Assembly: GCF_901933205.1 (NCBI RefSeq)
Contig: NC_044601.1
Span: 46,695,376-46,759,375 of the forward strand
Direction: 5' to 3'
From: Camarhynchus parvulus
Lineage: Eukaryota > Chordata > Aves > Passeriformes > Thraupidae
Length of the DNA: 64,000 nt
Below the pieces are notes generated by a model. It made no database searches and had not been told where the DNA came from. It saw only the letters and a program-made list of their open reading frames with translations. This document shows, one piece after another, positions 1-10,718 of this stretch. A program made the translations under genes and the position numbers. Within the stretch, counting starts at the first letter, position 1. The number at the start of each line of letters is the position of its first letter.

Positions 1-963
1 TATTTTCTCTTGATTCTGCCTAGGGAAGTGGAAAAAGCAGTACCATTAATACACAGATTGTTAATAAAACAACTGGAAGTAAGTTTGAGTAATCCTCATC
101 AAGCAATTGTGCGCCTTTATTGAGTAGGAAGACTTGTGTTGTGCTAAATATGACTTTTCATCCTTCAGTGACCTTTTAAAAATGAGTGAGGTGAAAACCA
201 CCAGTGGTGTGCAAGCCTTATGTGCAAATGCAGTACTGCTTTCCCTCATGTCAGAAGGGGAACATGAGTTGCTATTGCACTATTATAATTTTGGAGGCTA
301 TAACCAGTAAGATACAGCATAAAGGTTAACTAACCTTCTCAGTCCTCCAACCATCCCGTTGCCTTTCCCAGCTTATGACACTTCAAGCTGCTTTTTTATA
401 CATCCAAAGTCAAGCTTTAGCAGTTTGCTTTATATATAAATACTGTTAGTGAATGCCTATAATCCTAAAATTCTTAAGGATAAAATTAATCAGTTTATAT
501 AAACAGTTTTCTGTAGTCCTCACAGTGAATTTTGTCAACTTAGCAAACATATTTCTGAAATATAAAATAAAGAGTAGTAGGTACATTCTTATCTTAAGAG
601 CGGAACCATCCAGCTGGCACAGAAAAACATAGAGTGCAATCAGTGTTGTGTGCAAGGCCCTGAACTATCTGCACATGAACTGCTTTTACAAAACATAACA
701 TAGGATGAAACCAGAGTGCTTGTTCCAGCAAAGCTGCTGCAGCTGGTTGTGTGAAGTGAAAGACTGAGTCTTTCTGCCAGCAGATGAATCCACAACAGCA
801 GGAAGAGAGGTCAAAACCAGCATCTTGGTCACCAAGAAGACTGGGACTGAAAAGTCCATTCCAGTGGATTTTTTTCTGTGTGATCTTTTTCCAAGTGCTC
901 TGATTTCTTAACGTGGGAATTTTTTTCTCAGCGAGTTTCTGATTTCTAAACGAGTTTCATCTG
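1..963. other. AT-rich non-coding DNA
   Basis: No coding frame with recognisable similarity and no clear repeat family is visible here. The last five bases (959-963, atctg) are the left target-site duplication of the adjoining solo LTR. Confidence 0.6.
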
Positions 964-1624
964 TGTCCTAGTTTAGAGCAAATTTGGGAGAGAGTCCCCA
1001 AAGGGGCTCCGGTAGGAAAGCAAATTCAATCGGCCCCTCCCCCCAACTGGTCCGGGAGAAAATACCTCCTTGGAGAAAAGTGGAAAAAAGCTGTTTATTA
1101 AACAATAGAACCTAACAATATTAAACAATAAAACCCCTTACCGCTCTAAAAGAGATGACAAACTGAGAAACCCCCCATCCCCAGGTTGCAGCTCAGCTCA
1201 CTCAGTCTCTGATCAGTCCTTCTGGTGCTGGAATGTGTCGCAGGCCAGGCCCGGTCCGGCCCGGCCCGGTGGCCACAGGTGCGAGCTGCCGGTGCTCCCC
1301 TGGGTGTTCAGTCCAGAGCAGGTTCCAAGAGGTCCAAAGAAAAGGGAAAAAACCACAGTCCAGGGAACTTCTTTGCCTCAGCCAGCTAAAAACTAACTAA
1401 AAGCAAAGGAGAGCTCTCTGTCCCGCTGTCTGTTCATCACAGACAACACAGTCCAGGGAGAGGAATGCGGGAGAGTGAGTCCAGTGTCTGAAAACAAACT
1501 GCACACTTCTTCTCTCCCCCTTCACTCTCTGCAGCAAGTCTTAAAGGTGCAAAACTTACTATGATTCAGCATAAACAAATGAGATTATTTGGGGATAAAA
1601 GGATCATATAGTCAACCCAGGACA
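964..1624 (-). mobile_element. Solo LTR of an endogenous retrovirus
   Basis: The element begins TGTCCTAG and ends CCAGGACA, which are imperfect terminal inverted repeats of LTR type. It is flanked by an exact 5-bp duplication, atctg, at 959-963 and 1625-1629. It is 661 bp long. A minus-strand AATAAA (plus-strand tttatt near 1094) suggests minus orientation. No internal retroviral sequence adjoins it, so it is a solo LTR formed by recombination between the two LTRs of a provirus. The family was not identified; a 5-bp duplication fits ERVL or some other avian ERVs. Confidence 0.82.
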
Positions 1625-1749
1625 ATCTGCACCTTATTTTAATCCAGCACTGCCTGTCTGCTGATGAACATACCTGCGTACGGCTTTACACCAGCAGTGA
1701 TCCTTGTTCAGCCCTTCAGCGCACCGGGGCACCATCCGCTCTCCTCCGT

Positions 1750-2150
1750 CTGTGCCCAAGCATCCTGGTGTCATTTTAGCGCTGCAGACAGGACACATGC
1801 TGCCACTCCTGCCGCTCCTGCCGCTCCTGCAGCTCTTCGTTAATAGGGCAGGGGAAGAAACGGCGCTGACGGCCTGGCTTCCTGCGGTGCGCGCGGGAGG
1901 CCGCGCACCGAGCCGCACCCAGCAGCGCCTCCCGCCGCAGGGCCGGCCCGCACCGCCCGCCAGCCTCCGCCCCGCCACCATCTTGTCTGCCCTCACGGCG
2001 CGGGTAAGAGCGGAGCGGGCCCGGCGAGGCCTCGGCCAGCGCCGCGCTGCCTGCGGCTTCCTCCGCCGGGCAGGGCACAGGCACGGCGCCGGCATGGCCC
2101 CAAGCTGCCCGCTGGTGTGCTGCTCTGCAGCTCAGGAGCAGCGAAGGGAA
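1750..2150. promoter_or_regulatory. CpG island, possible promoter
   Basis: A GC- and CpG-rich block stands out from AT-rich surroundings. On the minus strand at about 1975-1985 it holds AAGATGGTGGC, close to the YY1 consensus often found near transcription or translation starts. On the plus strand a good donor-like gtaag lies at about 2005. Overlapping GC-rich frames run on both strands, as expected for any CpG island, and none resembles a protein I know. It may be the promoter of a gene leaving in either direction; I could not identify a transcript. Confidence 0.5.
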
Positions 2151-2159
2151 TAGGGAATG

Positions 2160-3040
2160 TGTCACATTACCGGAGGACAGGTAGACAAACGAAAACGGCA
2201 GCTGTAGATAGTAGTTTAAAAGTACACTTACATTACTTTTTTAACATTTAGACTTGAAAATGATCCTAAGAACGAATGAGTGGCGTCTCAGAAGTGATCT
2301 TGAGAAAGATGCCAGGAAGAGCTAGCGTGGCCCATCAAGGGAGTCAGCAGAGCATCTCATTCGCACAGAGCTGACTCTTAAATTGAATCTGCCTTGCTCT
2401 GCCTGTCTGCTGTAAAAAGCCTTACAACCCCTGCTCCTCAGGCTACCCAGGCCCTCTGTTCATCTTCCTTCCCTGTTCTGTCCGAGGACAATGACGTTGC
2501 CTTGATAGTCTTCAGACAAGCCTGGTTCCTACTGCAGGTGGTGTGCTTTGGCCAAACCTCAACTGCTGGACTTCATGAGACTGGAAAATGCACAGGTTGT
2601 CGAGCTAGAATGTGTAGCGGTCTGAGTCTTGCGCAATAAGCTGCTCACCTCCAACATTTTTCTGCTTCAGTCCTTTATTTCTTCCTTTGTTCCTTCCTCT
2701 GGCTTATTTTTTTTTCTAGGTCATCAGATTTCTTCATTTAGCTGCTTTCTACACATGGAAAACAATGTGCTGAGCAAATAAAACTGTGATATTTGAATTA
2801 CCACCATCAGATTGCTCACTGGACTTGTTTTTTCAGCATTTTATCCTTTTTACTCAGCCTGTACCACCATCAGGCAAGAATAGTCTAAAGTGCCCAGTGA
2901 TATTGAGTAAGGCTTATTGTGAATCAAAATTATAGTTTCTGTTCTGTAAGTTCCTTGGCAAATCCCTAATCATTCAGTTTGATTCTTCAACTATGCACTA
3001 GAAATAAGACTATTTTTTCCCTTTTTAGAGGTATTAAAAA
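2160..3040. other. Non-coding interval
   Basis: No coding frame or repeat could be recognised. Base composition falls back to the AT-rich background right after the CpG island. Confidence 0.5.
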
Positions 3041-3140
3041 AGCAACCAGTTCTATGTGGCCCTGATTGAGCAGGGAGTTGGAAAAGAGAACCACCAGATG
3101 TTCTTTCCAACCTCAGCTGCTTTGCAACTCTGTGATTGCC
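3040..3140 (+). mobile_element. CR1 LINE 3'-end fragment
   Basis: The stretch has the shape of an avian CR1 3' terminus: a gcagggagttgga block, then ctttccaacctcagctgc and a closing ctctgtgattg. It is short and diverged, so it is an old, 5'-truncated copy in plus orientation. Confidence 0.6.
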
Positions 3141-5269
3141 ATAGAAGGTACAGTGAAGAACTCATTGGCATTTGGATATAGCTGGGGTAGAGGCCATAGG
3201 CATATTAGGTAAGCAGAAGGAAGTATTGAACTCACAATAGTAAGAAAACCAGCAAAGAGCCTAAGGAGAGTGGGCAGTTGAAGTCCTGCCAGCAAGGAAA
3301 AATCTGCTGACCACTCTACCTTTCACCAGCTGTCTTTGAAGCTGTGATTCATAATAATACAGAGGTTAAGTTGCAAGAACAAATGAGCATGTGATGAGTG
3401 TGAATGGTATTAATGGTAAAGATTAATAGTAAAGATTAAACCAGAGTTTTGGAGATGGCTTTGCAGGCTGGCAAGTCCAGCATTCCACTACTGAGCATAG
3501 CAAACAAGCATAGATTAAAAAAAAAAAGGTGATACAATCAGTAAGTGACGCCGCAGTTGACCATTTCAGTTTTTTAAATGTTGTCACATGGTTTTAAATA
3601 GGCATTCTCTGTTGTAGAGTGTGCAAATTTATGGTGATCCCAAAGATTTGCTTAGAGGCAGGTCTGCATACAACTGTCTGTTAATGGATGGTTGCACAGT
3701 GTAATGTAGGTGCACTCATCCTCCATGAAGACAGTGGCAGGAAAAACCCCACTGAGGCATATCTGGGGTGTGTTTTCTGTTTGGAAGTCTTTCTGAGAGA
3801 CTTTCTGACCTTTGTTGACGAAGAGGTTTGGGGTTTTTTGATTGTGATTGACACAAGAGAGCAGAGCTTCTGTCTGGGTGTGTTACTTGACCATGAGCAG
3901 TTGTTATCTACTACAAAGTCAATGTGATGTGAACATGGTTACCAGGGGGCCACTAGAAGTGGGCTTCTTCTCTTTGTTCAGGTTGGGCGCAACATAACTG
4001 GCTGGACAAGTTCCCTATCCAACAGTTCAGAGCTTTTTAAAGTACTTGATGAGAAGGAGGGTATAACTGGGGTGTTCTTGAAAAGAATACTTTTTTAATG
4101 CAGTAGTTCAATTTTTAATTTTATCATATAAATGCTTCATTTGAGACTTCTCCCTTTATATAATAAAGACTTGACTTGGAAATTGCTTACAGTACAAAAG
4201 TTCCCTAAAATACCTTTATCCATGTTTGTCTTTAGTGTATTTAAATAATATATCTTCTGAGGAATTTACAATATGTGGGGCTTCATTACAAATGGAGATA
4301 GTTTTTGTATGCTTTGACTGATTGGGAAATACATATGAAAGATGGCTGTGACTTTCAGTTTTATCTGTTTTCCCTCATGTCTGTACACATGGCACCCTGC
4401 AGACATCCTGCCGTTAGGGTGATGATTGAAGTCTGCACCTTGCTTGCTCAAATGCCCATTTACGTTGAATTTTGCCAGAGCCAGAGTTGAGTGAAAACCA
4501 AATGTGGTTTTAATGCTTGTAACCTTTCACACTTCGGAAGTATGAGCACGCTTGCTACATTCCTTCTTCCTCAGGTCTGCAAAATCCATGTCTGTTTATT
4601 TGGAGTTATTTGAGTGATGGTGAAGCATTACAAACATGTTTAAACAACTGTCTACAACATTGACATGATGCTCACCTCTTTCCTTACTGTCCTGTGACTT
4701 GCATTCAGTATTTTCTTTCCCCTAGACACTGCTGACACCTGGCTACAGTAATCTGCCAATTCCCAGTATCCACCATTAAAACTAACGAACTGTTGAAGCC
4801 TAGATAAATCACTTCAGTCATTACAAATAAAGATTAAAAAGGCTTAACTGAGTGTAAGGCTCATTTTTAAAATGCTGCAGTAGATGTGTTACCAGGAGAC
4901 CTTTAAGTGGAGATCTCAGTATACTTCAAAGGCTTCCTGTAACACCTGGCAGGATTATTAATAGCTGCCACTGCTGATTTAGGTAAAGAGTATGTTTTCT
5001 TGGGGGATTTTAACTAATGAGTCACGTCATTTTGTTCGCCATAGTTTTTATTTGTTTTGCTTTGAAAGAAACAAGTTTCTATTCACTATACAGTGTGCCT
5101 GGCTTTGACAGCTCAAAAGAGAAACCTACAGATTCTGGAATGTAGAAATAGGAGCCTCAGCTGGGATTTCACCCTGACTTCAGTGAGTGCACACTGGCTG
5201 CCATCACCTAATGATCTGACTGCTGAAGCTCATAGACCAGTGTTACTAAGTAGATAACGGCTTGGATGC
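3141..5269. other. Non-coding interval
   Basis: Short random frames occur on both strands but none has convincing coding character. A short A-run lies near 3517. No repeat family was recognised. Confidence 0.5.
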
Positions 5270-5360
5270 TGGTACAGACCTCTGCACACATATACACCTG
5301 CCCCAGTTCTTCGAGCTGCAGGAGAAATCAAAATGGTTGTGTCAGATTTTGCAGGAACAA
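5270..5360 (+). repeat. Left copy of a ~90-bp direct repeat flanking the ERV region
   Basis: This segment, running from gctggtacaga to gcaggaacaa, is clearly similar to 15596-15659 continued at 15811-15841. Shared blocks include cacacatata, agctgcaggagaaat, aaaatggtt and gcaggaac. The two copies are in the same orientation on either side of the split ERVL-type LTR. At about 90 bp it is too long to be a retroviral target duplication. It may be internal sequence of an older element or a pre-existing duplication. Confidence 0.65.
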
Positions 5361-5567
5361 GGTAGTGGTTGGATGCTAGCTTGATGCCAAGCACCCACCA
5401 AAACCACACTCACTTCCCTCTGCCTGTGGACAGGAGAGAGAAAATATAACAAAGCGATAATGGATTGAGATAAGAAGTCGCTCACCAAATACCGTTGTAG
5501 GCAAAACAGACTGAACTTCAGGATCTCACTTGAATTGATTACTAAAAAATCAGAGCAGGATAATGAG
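5361..5567 (-). mobile_element. Older ERVL-type LTR, 3' part (split by ERV)
   Basis: Read on the minus strand, this matches the last ~200 bases of the LTR at 57584-58630 in this same window: the terminal region, the block around gacaggagagagaaaat, and the polyadenylation-side block cagagcaggataatgag. The rest of the element lies at 15049-15595, across the inserted provirus. The ERV target duplication aatgag occupies the last six bases (5562-5567). Confidence 0.75.
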
Positions 5568-6323
5568 TGCTGGTGTTCGTCCCCGAATTTCCCGGCTAGC
5601 AAGGGGGACAGCACACAGCCAGCAGTCCTCGGGGGCAGCGGTCAGCGGCGGTGGGCAGTAGCTCAGGGCGAGAGACGAGCCCAGCTGGACCGCAGCCTAA
5701 GGTAGCGACCTCCCACGGCAGAGGTGGGAGGCTTCGCACCTTCACCCTCGGAGGGAGGGAAATAAGGCCACCAGCCACAACGGCAGACGAGCGAGAGAGA
5801 AGCAGCAGACACCCTCTGCGGGAACAGGTCGGGTTTATTCAGGAGGGTAACAGGAAGCAACCGTCAGGGAGGGGTACAGAGGATGTCTGCCAAGGAGAGC
5901 AGGGCGCAGCCTGCTTAAGTACCCAAGGGGTGGTACTGGAGGGTACAGTGTGGATTGGTCAAGCATATAGATGGGCAGAGCATGAGACCACTGGATTCTC
6001 TCTGGGGGAGGGGCCTGGGCGGAACTAGGTTCAGGGAACCAGTCACGGCCCTGCCAGAGAAGAACCCTCTGGAAACAGGGCCGGACTGGAGGGAAGACGG
6101 ACAGGGTGAAAGGGGACGGCCAACAAGGCAAAGGGTACAACGATTGGCTTTAACAGAGGGAGAGAGGGAGACTGGCAGCTGGGGCTTGATCGCCCAGGGG
6201 AGGAACCAACTGGGGACAGAACCATCAAAAATAACTGGGAGGGGGGGTAGAACATACCAAATAGGGTACAAAGAACTGAACCCGTACAATATAACTTAAC
6301 ATAAAAATGTGCGCACCGCAACA
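5568..6323 (-). repeat. 3' LTR of the ERV
   Basis: On the plus strand it runs from tgctggtgttcg to gcaccgcaaca, 756 bp, so the element starts TG and ends CA. On the minus strand it carries AATAAA (5834-5839) as polyadenylation signal and a TATA-like TACTTAAG about 80 bp before it. It equals the 5' LTR except at 6318. That it is the 3' copy follows from the polypurine tract directly beside it. Confidence 0.97.
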
Positions 6324-6337
6324 TCTCCCCCTTTTTT
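6324..6337 (-). other. Polypurine tract of the ERV
   Basis: Minus-strand AAAAAAGGGGGAGA lies directly against the 3' LTR, in the position and composition of a plus-strand DNA primer. The 110 bases between it and the env stop are 3' untranslated sequence. Confidence 0.92.
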
Positions 6338-6447
6338 ACACAAAAAGAAGGGGAGGGAGGTGCGGTAAAACTCAAAAACTTAAAACTTTATAACCTTAGA
6401 AACTTCAAAGTCCCAAAGCAGTCTTTCATAGTCTATAAAGTTCATCT

Positions 6448-7842
6448 TTAGAAGGCAGCCGGCATCTCAATGGCAGGAGGTGGCGGAGGAGGAGGCAGTC
6501 CCAGGAACGGTGGGTCCATTGGGAACAGCAAGTCTGCATTTGGAGGAGGCAGGGCTTGCATCTCCATGTATTCGGCCGGGTCTGCATCTGAGTCTGATCT
6601 CTGGCTGCTTACAGCTGCTCGATTCACAGATATAGCTGCTGAGGTAGACTTGGTTATTATAGTTTTGATAATCACCCAGAAAATAAGGAAACCAAAAATT
6701 ATTAGGGCGATTATAAAGATGTCTTTTAAGATGGAGCTCAACCACCCCGAGGCACCCCATCCCTTGAATATGTCTCCCAGCCAGTCAGATGTTTCTTGTT
6801 TTATGTCATGGACCATATCTTTCATTTTACGTATGGTGATCCTTGCGTCCTCGGCCCTTGATGTCAAATTAAAACAACAGAGCCCCTCAAACTCCTCACA
6901 AGTGTGATGGTGAAGGAGGAGGAGATAATCGATGGCAGCCCGATTTTGTAGGGTTGCGCGCCTTGTTGTCTCCTCGTCTGAAAGGAGGTCCGCTAAGGTC
7001 GCTGAAGTAAAATTCGCCTGTTTCACTACCCAGCACTCGAGTGCGCCCAATTCCCCGAGTGCTTTTGCTATTCCGGCCCAAGGGAGCAGGATAGTAGCAG
7101 CCATGCTCCGAGAATAGCTCCAATGTGTGATGTTCGAATCGCAATCGGGACCCAGGTCGGCAAAGTCCCTTTTTTGGCGGGCCAATCCGGTAGACTCATT
7201 CTTTTTGATCCAATCAACGACCTGATTTTTTGTGGGCGAGAACAGGGACAGACGACCAAAGGTACAGGGCCCTCCGACAAACTGAGGGGGGATGCCAACC
7301 CATGCTCGGTCTCCACAAATAAAGAAAATTCCACGGGGTAACTGAAAAGCCGGACCAGAAAGGGAAGTGGGAGAACTAATCAAGATCGTGGCAGTGCACC
7401 ACTGCTTGGCCATAAATTGCGGCTTGTGCTGGCGAAAAATGATAAACGAGCCATTAGCAGGGTTCAGCTGCCACGGGGGAGAAAACTGAAAACATAAAGA
7501 GGCATTGGCGGAGCCGAGCAACTCGAGTTCTTGGGGGTCGGTGCTAAGGGGGGGAAGGCTACCGACTCCAGCTGACCATGCGCCCCTGGGGTAGTGCCCA
7601 TAAGTAGGGTTACCATGTGGTGGCAAAAGTGGTATGAAGGCAGACCCCAGGGGTTCAGGCAGCTTCTCGGGCAGCAATGGGATCCCCACAAGGCACGCGG
7701 TGAGGGGACTGTCGGCCGAGTTACTGTCGAGGCAGATGTGGTCTTGCCCCATAGATGACGCAAGGATCGACCATACATTGGCTCCAGGCTGGGAGACGAC
7801 CCATGCAGCGCCGGGTGGAGTGATACTTCCAAGAGCCGTCAT
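6448..7842 (-). CDS. env: Env glycoprotein of the ERV
   Basis: Envelope precursor, 464 residues from the first in-frame ATG, intact. A furin-type site RQKR at residues 222-225 separates a short surface subunit from the transmembrane subunit. The transmembrane part has an LQNRAAID-type immunosuppressive-domain region (about 298-305), a CX6CC motif (C315, C322, C323), a Trp-rich membrane-proximal stretch, one membrane span (about 372-397) and a long cytoplasmic tail with YMEM (425-428) and seven prolines in a row (450-456). CX6CC is the type found in alpha- and gammaretroviruses, where it joins the two subunits by a disulfide; classical betaretroviruses lack it. The frame stays open upstream to 7968 without another ATG and overlaps the end of pol, so the leader peptide probably starts in an upstream exon joined by splicing, as in alpharetroviruses. 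The surface subunit is short for the family when counted from this ATG. Confidence 0.93.
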   Translation of the reverse strand: MTALGSITPPGAAWVVSQPGANVWSILASSMGQDHICLDSNSADSPLTACLVGIPLLPEKLPEPLGSAFIPLLPPHGNPTYGHYPRGAWSAGVGSLPPLSTDPQELELLGSANASLCFQFSPPWQLNPANGSFIIFRQHKPQFMAKQWCTATILISSPTSLSGPAFQLPRGIFFICGDRAWVGIPPQFVGGPCTFGRLSLFSPTKNQVVDWIKKNESTGLARQKRDFADLGPDCDSNITHWSYSRSMAATILLPWAGIAKALGELGALECWVVKQANFTSATLADLLSDEETTRRATLQNRAAIDYLLLLHHHTCEEFEGLCCFNLTSRAEDARITIRKMKDMVHDIKQETSDWLGDIFKGWGASGWLSSILKDIFIIALIIFGFLIFWVIIKTIITKSTSAAISVNRAAVSSQRSDSDADPAEYMEMQALPPPNADLLFPMDPPFLGLPPPPPPPAIEMPAAF

Positions 7843-7952
7843 TACGGTCCATATCCAAGTGGCGGGTAAAGGGGTGGTTCTCTTTCCCAGGGTGGTGAGA
7901 GCTGCCGAAACAAAATCAAAACTTGATAAAACAATGGTTCTGTCTCTTGAGG

Positions 7953-10718
7953 TTACTGCAGGTCTAAATCAAGGGAAAAGGGGCCGGCTCTCCTCCGCCG
8001 CCGCCAGCTTGCTACTGCCACTTGGGCCGGAGTGCTCGGTGTTTTTGAGCAGCGTGGAAGGTAGGGCCGCACAAATTTAGATGGAACCCACCGGAGACCT
8101 GAGGGGGTGGACACGCAAGCGTATCCCCTCCCCCAGGTCACCAGGTCGTACGGCCCTTCCACCTTCCACGTCTCCGGGTCCCTGACCAGTACCGGAGGCT
8201 TCTTTTTGAGCTTAAGATCCTCATGGAAACCAAAATGTCTTATGATAGGGGGATCGAAATTATCAAAGGAGCAGTTAAGGAAATTTAAAGTAAAAAGTGC
8301 CCGCGCAAGTCTGGACTGTGGGGACTCCACCTTCATCGCTTGGTTTTGGTGGTCTAAAATCTTCTTCAAGCTCTGGTGGGTCCGCTCCACGATCGCTTGG
8401 CCAGTGGGGGAGTGGGGGATGCCGGTGGTATGTTCCACTCCCCATTGTTGCAGGAACTCCCGGAGCTCCTTGGAGCGGTACGCCGGCCCATTGTCTGATT
8501 TGATTGCCTTGGGGATGCCCAGCACCGAGAAAGCCTGGATGAGATGTTTACGGACATCCGAGGCTTTCTCGCCTGTGTGGGCCGAGGCGTAGACGGCACT
8601 GGAAAAGGTGTCGACGGACACATGCACGTATTTAAGACGACCGAATTGCGCGACATGTGTCACGTCGACCTGCCACAGCTCGCAGCTAGATAAGCCGCGA
8701 GGGTTGACTCCAGTGGGCAGCGAGGGGAGCTGGTCCCGTTGGCATTGGGGACATGTCGCCACAATCGCCCTGGCTTGCTCGCGGGAGATGTTAAACTGAC
8801 GGACAAGGCCTGGGGCATTCTGGTGGTGGAGCTGGTGGCTGATTTTGGCCTGGCGGAACACGTCTGGGAGCGGCGCCATCTGCACTGGGGCCGCAAGGGC
8901 ATCAGCCCTGCGGTTACCCTCGGCTATAAAGCCGGGCAGATCCGTGTGGGACCTTACATGCATTACATAATAGGGTTGCTCTCGGTGGGAGATCAGCTGA
9001 ACAAGTCTCGAGAGCAACTGAAAAAGGGCCAAATTCCGAACTTCCTGTAGGACTGCGTTCTCTGCTCTTGATGTCACTCCTGCCACATAAGCCGAATCGG
9101 TAATCAGATTAAACGGGGTCTCCTTAAATCTTTCGAATGCCCTAACGACTGCATCCAACTCAGCAATTTGAGGTGATCCTTCAACCTCTTGAATGTCTGA
9201 CTCCCACTGCTGGGTTTGAGGATCCTTCCAAGTCACTACGGACTTGTGGGATCCTCCGGATGCGTCAGTAAAAATGGTTAGGGCTTTAAGGGGGACACGA
9301 CTTTGGACAGATTTTAATGATAATTTAAACTGGACGCTTTTGTTGAAAATCGGATGGGCCGGACAGCCCACCTCAATGCGCCCTGTGTAACTATCAAGAG
9401 CGAACTGAAGGCTCTCGTTAGTCCTCAGGAGTTCGTTAAACATCCTAATTTGGAATTTCCCATCTTTCAACTCAATGGGAATATGAATGCATGCAAAGTC
9501 CACACCAGCCAGCTCCCTGATCCGAGATCTCGCCTTCCGGATCAGTTCCGCTATCAGCTCCTGTGGCGTAGTGATTCTTTTGGATCGATGATGGCTGAGG
9601 AACACCCACTCTATTATTAAGAGGGGGTCACTCAAGCCGCGATCCTTCCTCCCTTTGCCTCCTGATGGTTTGGGGGCCTCAGGGCGCTTGTCCCACTGGA
9701 AGATCATACCGTGTAGATGTGGCAGCTTGCCTAAGATAATAAAGCAGAAAGGCAATTCAGGGCGGCAACGGTGGGCTTGCCTAGTGGATAACATTCCCTG
9801 AATCTTTTCCAGTGCCTTCTCAGCCTCGGGGGTGAGTATCTTAGGAGAACTAAGCTCCTCTCCCCCTTCCAATAATTTGAAAAGGGGGGCCAGGTCCTCG
9901 GTGGTGATCCCCAGCCAAGACCTCACCCAGTTCAAAGATCCACACAGTTGGTGGACATCCGCCAAGGTCTTAATATGACATTTTATAGCCAATTTCTGCG
10001 GCACAATGGTCCGCTTATGAATTTCGAGGCCGAGGTACTTCCAAGGCGGCATCCGTTGAATCTTGTCGCCCTGGAGTTCGAACCCTGCAGCAATTAACGC
10101 ATCGGTTACACGGCCAAGGACGTGGCTCAGGAGGTCGTCATTGGGGGCACAAACCAGCACATCGTCCATATAATGGTAGATATAGACGTTATCAAATTGG
10201 TCCCGAACTGGAGACAGCAAGGAAGAGACGTACCACTGGCAGATGGCTGGGCTGTTCTTCATTCCTTGTGGAAGTACTGTCCAGTGGTATCTCTTCCTTG
10301 GGGCTTCACGGTTTAAGGTGGGCACCGTGAAGGCAAAGCGCGGGGCATCGTCGGGGTGTAGAGGAATTTGGAAGAAGCAATCTTTTATGTCAATTACAGC
10401 CAAATTCCAATTTTGGGGTAGCATCGCGGGGGACGGCATCCCTGGTTGAAGAGATCCCATATCTTCTATAATTTCGTTGATTTTTCTGAGGTCGTGAAGG
10501 AGCCTCCACTTGTCTTTATTAGGTTTTTTGATGACAAAGACTGGAGAGTTCCAGCAAGACGTGGACTCCGCAAGGTGACCCTTGCGGAGTTGCTCCTCCA
10601 CGAGCTCATTGAGCGCCTTTAATTTCTGTTTGTTGAGCGGCCACTGCTCCACCCAGACTGGTTTATTTGACAGCCAATTCAGTTTTTGAGTGGGGCGCTC
10701 TTCAGTGGCCGCTACTGA
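7953..10718 (-). CDS. pol: Pol polyprotein of the ERV (RT, RNase H, integrase)
   Basis: Reverse transcriptase, RNase H and integrase, read by -1 frameshifting from pro at 10718-10724; 921 residues follow the shift, with no internal stop. Reverse transcriptase lies first: LPQGMKNSP, then YMDD about 185 residues in. RNase H follows, with its acidic residues in TDASGG, an ELDA motif and a TDSAYVAG motif. Integrase has an N-terminal HHCC zinc site (HQLHH, then CPQC) and a D,D-35,E core seen in QVDVTH, KSDNGPAY and IVERTHQ. The C-terminal domain ends in an Arg-rich stretch and overlaps the upstream open part of the env frame. All catalytic residues that I can check are present. The product would copy viral RNA into DNA and insert it into the host genome. 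Confidence 0.96.
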   Translation of the reverse strand, partial: SVAATEERPTQKLNWLSNKPVWVEQWPLNKQKLKALNELVEEQLRKGHLAESTSCWNSPVFVIKKPNKDKWRLLHDLRKINEIIEDMGSLQPGMPSPAMLPQNWNLAVIDIKDCFFQIPLHPDDAPRFAFTVPTLNREAPRKRYHWTVLPQGMKNSPAICQWYVSSLLSPVRDQFDNVYIYHYMDDVLVCAPNDDLLSHVLGRVTDALIAAGFELQGDKIQRMPPWKYLGLEIHKRTIVPQKLAIKCHIKTLADVHQLCGSLNWVRSWLGITTEDLAPLFKLLEGGEELSSPKILTPEAEKALEKIQGMLSTRQAHRCRPELPFCFIILGKLPHLHGMIFQWDKRPEAPKPSGGKGRKDRGLSDPLLIIEWVFLSHHRSKRITTPQELIAELIRKARSRIRELAGVDFACIHIPIELKDGKFQIRMFNELLRTNESLQFALDSYTGRIEVGCPAHPIFNKSVQFKLSLKSVQSRVPLKALTIFTDASGGSHKSVVTWKDPQTQQWESDIQEVEGSPQIAELDAVVRAFERFKETPFNLITDSAYVAGVTSRAENAVLQEVRNLALFQLLSRLVQLISHREQPYYVMHVRSHTDLPGFIAEGNRRADALAAPVQMAPLPDVFRQAKISHQLHHQNAPGLVRQFNISREQARAIVATCPQCQRDQLPSLPTGVNPRGLSSCELWQVDVTHVAQFGRLKYVHVSVDTFSSAVYASAHTGEKASDVRKHLIQAFSVLGIPKAIKSDNGPAYRSKELREFLQQWGVEHTTGIPHSPTGQAIVERTHQSLKKILDHQNQAMKVESPQSRLARALFTLNFLNCSFDNFDPPIIRHFGFHEDLKLKKKPPVLVRDPETWKVEGPYDLVTWGRGYACVSTPSGLRWVPSKFVRPYLPRCSKTPSTPAQVAVASWRRRRRAGPFSLDLDLQ

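Noticed and set aside
5596..6375. Paired frames in both LTRs (also 14315-15043)
   Set aside because: They repeat identically because the LTRs are duplicates; the LTR is regulatory sequence.
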